From contig NZ_JOJM01000036.1 in assembly GCF_000720325.1 (NCBI RefSeq), positions 1-64,000 on the forward strand: a stretch of DNA of 64,000 nt. The letters run 5' to 3'. This document shows positions 62,028 to 64,000 of this stretch, in pieces (position 1 is the stretch's first letter; the number at the start of each line of letters is the position of its first letter). The stretch is from Streptomyces sp. NRRL B-1347. Its GTDB lineage: Bacteria > Actinomycetota > Actinomycetes > Streptomycetales > Streptomycetaceae. A program made the translations under genes and the position numbers. The notes beneath the pieces are model-generated. The model was not told the origin of the DNA and ran no database searches. It saw only the letters and a list, made by a program, of their open reading frames with translations.

Positions 62028-63311
62028 GTGCCCGCACTCGTGCTGCTCGGTGCTCAGTGGGGTGACGAAGGCAAGGGAAAGGCCACTGACCTGCTCGGTG
62101 GCTCCGTGGATTATGTGGTGCGTTACCAGGGCGGCAACAACGCCGGCCACACGGTTGTCGTAGGCGACCAGAAGTACGCGCTGCATCTCCTCCCTTCCGG
62201 GATCCTCTCCCCGGACTGCGTGCCTGTCATCGGCAACGGTGTCGTCGTCGACCCGTCGGTCCTGCTCTCCGAGCTGAGCGGTCTGAACGAGCGCGGCGTC
62301 GACACGTCGAAGCTGCTGATCAGCGGAAACGCGCACATCATCACGCCGTACAACGTGACGGTGGACAAGGTCGGCGAGCGCTTCCTCGGCAAGCGGAAGA
62401 TCGGCACGACCGGCCGCGGCATCGGCCCGACGTACGCCGACAAGATCAACCGCACCGGCATCCGCGTTCAGGACCTCTACGACGAGTCGATCCTGAAGCA
62501 GAAGGTCGAAGCGGCCCTCGAGCAGAAGAACCAGCTGCTCACCAAGGTGTTCAACCGCCGGGCCATCGAGGCGGAGCAGATCGTCGAGCAGCTCCTGGAG
62601 CACGGCGAGAACATCAAGCAGTACGTGGCCGACACCACGCTGATCCTCAACGACGCGCTCGACGACGACAAGGTCGTCCTGTTCGAGGGCGGCCAGGGCA
62701 CGCTCCTGGACGTGGACCACGGCACGTACCCGTTCGTCACCTCGTCGAACCCGACCGCGGGCGGCGCCTGCACGGGCACCGGCGTCGGTCCGACGAAGAT
62801 CAGCCGCGTCATCGGCATCCTCAAGGCGTACACGACCCGTGTCGGCGCGGGTCCGTTCCCCACGGAGCTGTTCGACGCGGACGGCGAGGCGCTGCGCACC
62901 ATCGGCGGCGAGCGCGGTGTGACCACCGGCCGTGACCGCCGCTGCGGCTGGTTCGACGCCCCGATCGCCCGCTACGCGACCCGCGTGAACGGCCTGACGG
63001 ACTTCTTCCTCACCAAGCTCGACGTCCTCACCGGCTGGGAGGAGATCCCGGTCTGCGTGGCGTACGAGATCGACGGCAAGCGCGTCGAGGAGCTCCCGTA
63101 CAGCCAGACGGACTTCCACCACGCGAAGCCCGTCTACGAGACGCTGCCGGGCTGGTCCGAGGACATCACCAAGGCCAAGACCTTCGGCGACCTGCCGAAG
63201 AACGCGCAGGCGTACGTGAAGGCCCTGGAGGAGATGTCCGGCGCCCCGATCTCCGCGATCGGCGTGGGTCCGGGCCGGGACGAGACGATCGAGATCAACT
63301 CGTTCATCTAG
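62028..63311 (+). CDS. purA: adenylosuccinate synthetase
   Basis: Joins IMP and aspartate with GTP to form adenylosuccinate, the first step of AMP synthesis. The 427-aa protein starts with the P-loop-like [11 protein letters not shown] (about 8-18), has the switch [24 protein letters not shown] (IMP binding), [20 protein letters not shown] and [14 protein letters not shown]. The GTG at 62028 is preceded by GGAAGGGG at about 10 nt. It is transcribed divergently from the kinase-like gene and converges with a WD40 gene 4 nt from its end. Confidence 0.98.
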   Translation: MPALVLLGAQWGDEGKGKATDLLGGSVDYVVRYQGGNNAGHTVVVGDQKYALHLLPSGILSPDCVPVIGNGVVVDPSVLLSELSGLNERGVDTSKLLISGNAHIITPYNVTVDKVGERFLGKRKIGTTGRGIGPTYADKINRTGIRVQDLYDESILKQKVEAALEQKNQLLTKVFNRRAIEAEQIVEQLLEHGENIKQYVADTTLILNDALDDDKVVLFEGGQGTLLDVDHGTYPFVTSSNPTAGGACTGTGVGPTKISRVIGILKAYTTRVGAGPFPTELFDADGEALRTIGGERGVTTGRDRRCGWFDAPIARYATRVNGLTDFFLTKLDVLTGWEEIPVCVAYEIDGKRVEELPYSQTDFHHAKPVYETLPGWSEDITKAKTFGDLPKNAQAYVKALEEMSGAPISAIGVGPGRDETIEINSFI

Positions 63312-63315
63312 TGAT

Positions 63316-64000
63316 TCAGCACGCGCGGCCGCGGCGCTGGTCCGGCAGGTAGCTCGCACGCTCCTGCGGGGTCAGGTCGCGGCCGACCGCGTGGCAGATC
63401 CGCCGGACCGCCCCGGCCGGCGTGGGCAGGTCGGTCCGCCACAGGCGGGCCTTCGCGTCCTCGCCGCCGGTGGCCAGGGTCCGCCCGTCGGGGCTGAACG
63501 CCACCGCGCGCACCGCCTCGCCGTGCCCGGCGAGCCGGGCACGGAGGTGGCCGGTGGCCGCGTCCCACAGCCGGACCGCGCTGTCCGCGCCGCCGCTGGC
63601 GAGGGTGCGTCCGTCGGGGCTGAAGGCCACCGCGAGGACCTGCCCCGTGCGGTCGGTGAGGGTGGCCCGGGTCCGGCCCGTGGCCGTGTCCCAGAGCCGT
63701 ACCGTGCCGTCGTCGCTGCCCGCGGCCACCGTGCGCCCGTCGGGGCCGACCGCGACCGCGCCGACCGCGTCGGCGGGCCCGGTCAGGGTGGTGCGCCGGG
63801 TGCCGCTCCCGACGTCCCACAGCCGTACCGAACCGTCGGCGCTGCCGGTGGCGAGGGTCCGCCCGTCCCGGCTGAAGGTGAGCGCGAGCACGGCCCCCGG
63901 GTGGTCGAGCTCCGTCCGGGACCGGCCCGCGGCCACGCCCCACAGGCGTACCGTGCGCTGCCCCGTGACGACGGCGAGGGTGCTGCCGTCCGGGCTGATG
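63316..64000 (-). CDS. WD40-repeat protein, C-terminal part (gene runs past the window end)
   Basis: The visible 227 residues hold five WD40 units with the S-P/R-D-G-R-T-L-A and VRLWD signatures (for example FSRDGRTLATGSADGSVRLW and FSPDGRTLASGGADSAVRLW). The gene begins beyond base 64000. In Streptomyces such repeats often follow a Ser/Thr kinase or TIR-type domain, which cannot be seen here. After the propeller comes a short tail (ICHAVGRDLTPQERASYLPD). It converges with purA. Confidence 0.9.
   Translation of the reverse strand, partial: ISPDGSTLAVVTGQRTVRLWGVAAGRSRTELDHPGAVLALTFSRDGRTLATGSADGSVRLWDVGSGTRRTTLTGPADAVGAVAVGPDGRTVAAGSDDGTVRLWDTATGRTRATLTDRTGQVLAVAFSPDGRTLASGGADSAVRLWDAATGHLRARLAGHGEAVRAVAFSPDGRTLATGGEDAKARLWRTDLPTPAGAVRRICHAVGRDLTPQERASYLPDQRRGRAC

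Overview
The window is high-GC actinobacterial chromosome, almost certainly Streptomyces. The evidence is strong G/C bias at third codon positions, frequent GTG/TTG starts with GGAG-type ribosome binding sites, many ATGA/GTGA stop-start overlaps, a dnaK-grpE-dnaJ-hspR operon with HAIR operators, SCO3933-type and DUF2617/DUF3151 families, and extragenic repeat sequences familiar from streptomycetes. All calls were made by reading the sequence; no database search was run.

Region 1 (1-7392) is an accessory island. A tRNA-Gly(CCC) gene (7319-7392, minus) has a 45-bp copy of its 3' half at 1003-1047. The 6.3 kb between them looks like a decayed pSAM2/AICE-type integrative element. It keeps a KorSA-like GntR regulator with candidate operators, a Nudix (Pif-like) gene, an SCO3933-family gene and a broken spdB2-like gene. 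I find no integrase, Rep or TraB/FtsK gene. It carries a low-GC HEPN-like protein near one end, a DUF5677-like protein near the other, and a large nested inverted repeat.

Region 2 (7393-11400) is housekeeping and envelope: a small Cys-rich protein, dcd, a phosphoribosyltransferase, a PadR/DUF1700 pair and a Yip1-family protein. Region 3 (11400-21500) is an array of six exported FG-GAP/VCBS beta-propeller genes on the minus strand. It is interrupted by a membrane protein gene and by a strong candidate small RNA with its own promoter and terminator; the sixth propeller gene has lost its stop codon.

Region 4 (21600-28700) holds a membrane (Fe-S) heterodisulfide-reductase-like protein and the HspR-controlled dnaK operon; clpB at 37544 carries the same operator. 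Region 5 (28700-37450) holds a fibronectin III protein and a local expansion of five paralogous LuxR-type regulators (one frameshifted). A short exported peptide and a degenerate Rieske-like protein are transcribed divergently from it.

Region 6 (37500-64000) is mostly core metabolism: clpB, a YbjN protein, a PIG-V-like mannosyltransferase, two aminotransferases, a spermidine-synthase-like protein, pyrE, fba, and a kynurenine pathway set (tryptophan dioxygenase, kynureninase, formamidase-like hydrolase). A histidine kinase/response regulator/P450 trio, an XRE-TPR regulator cluster, a diverged diacylglycerol-kinase-like gene and purA follow. The window ends inside a WD40-repeat gene.
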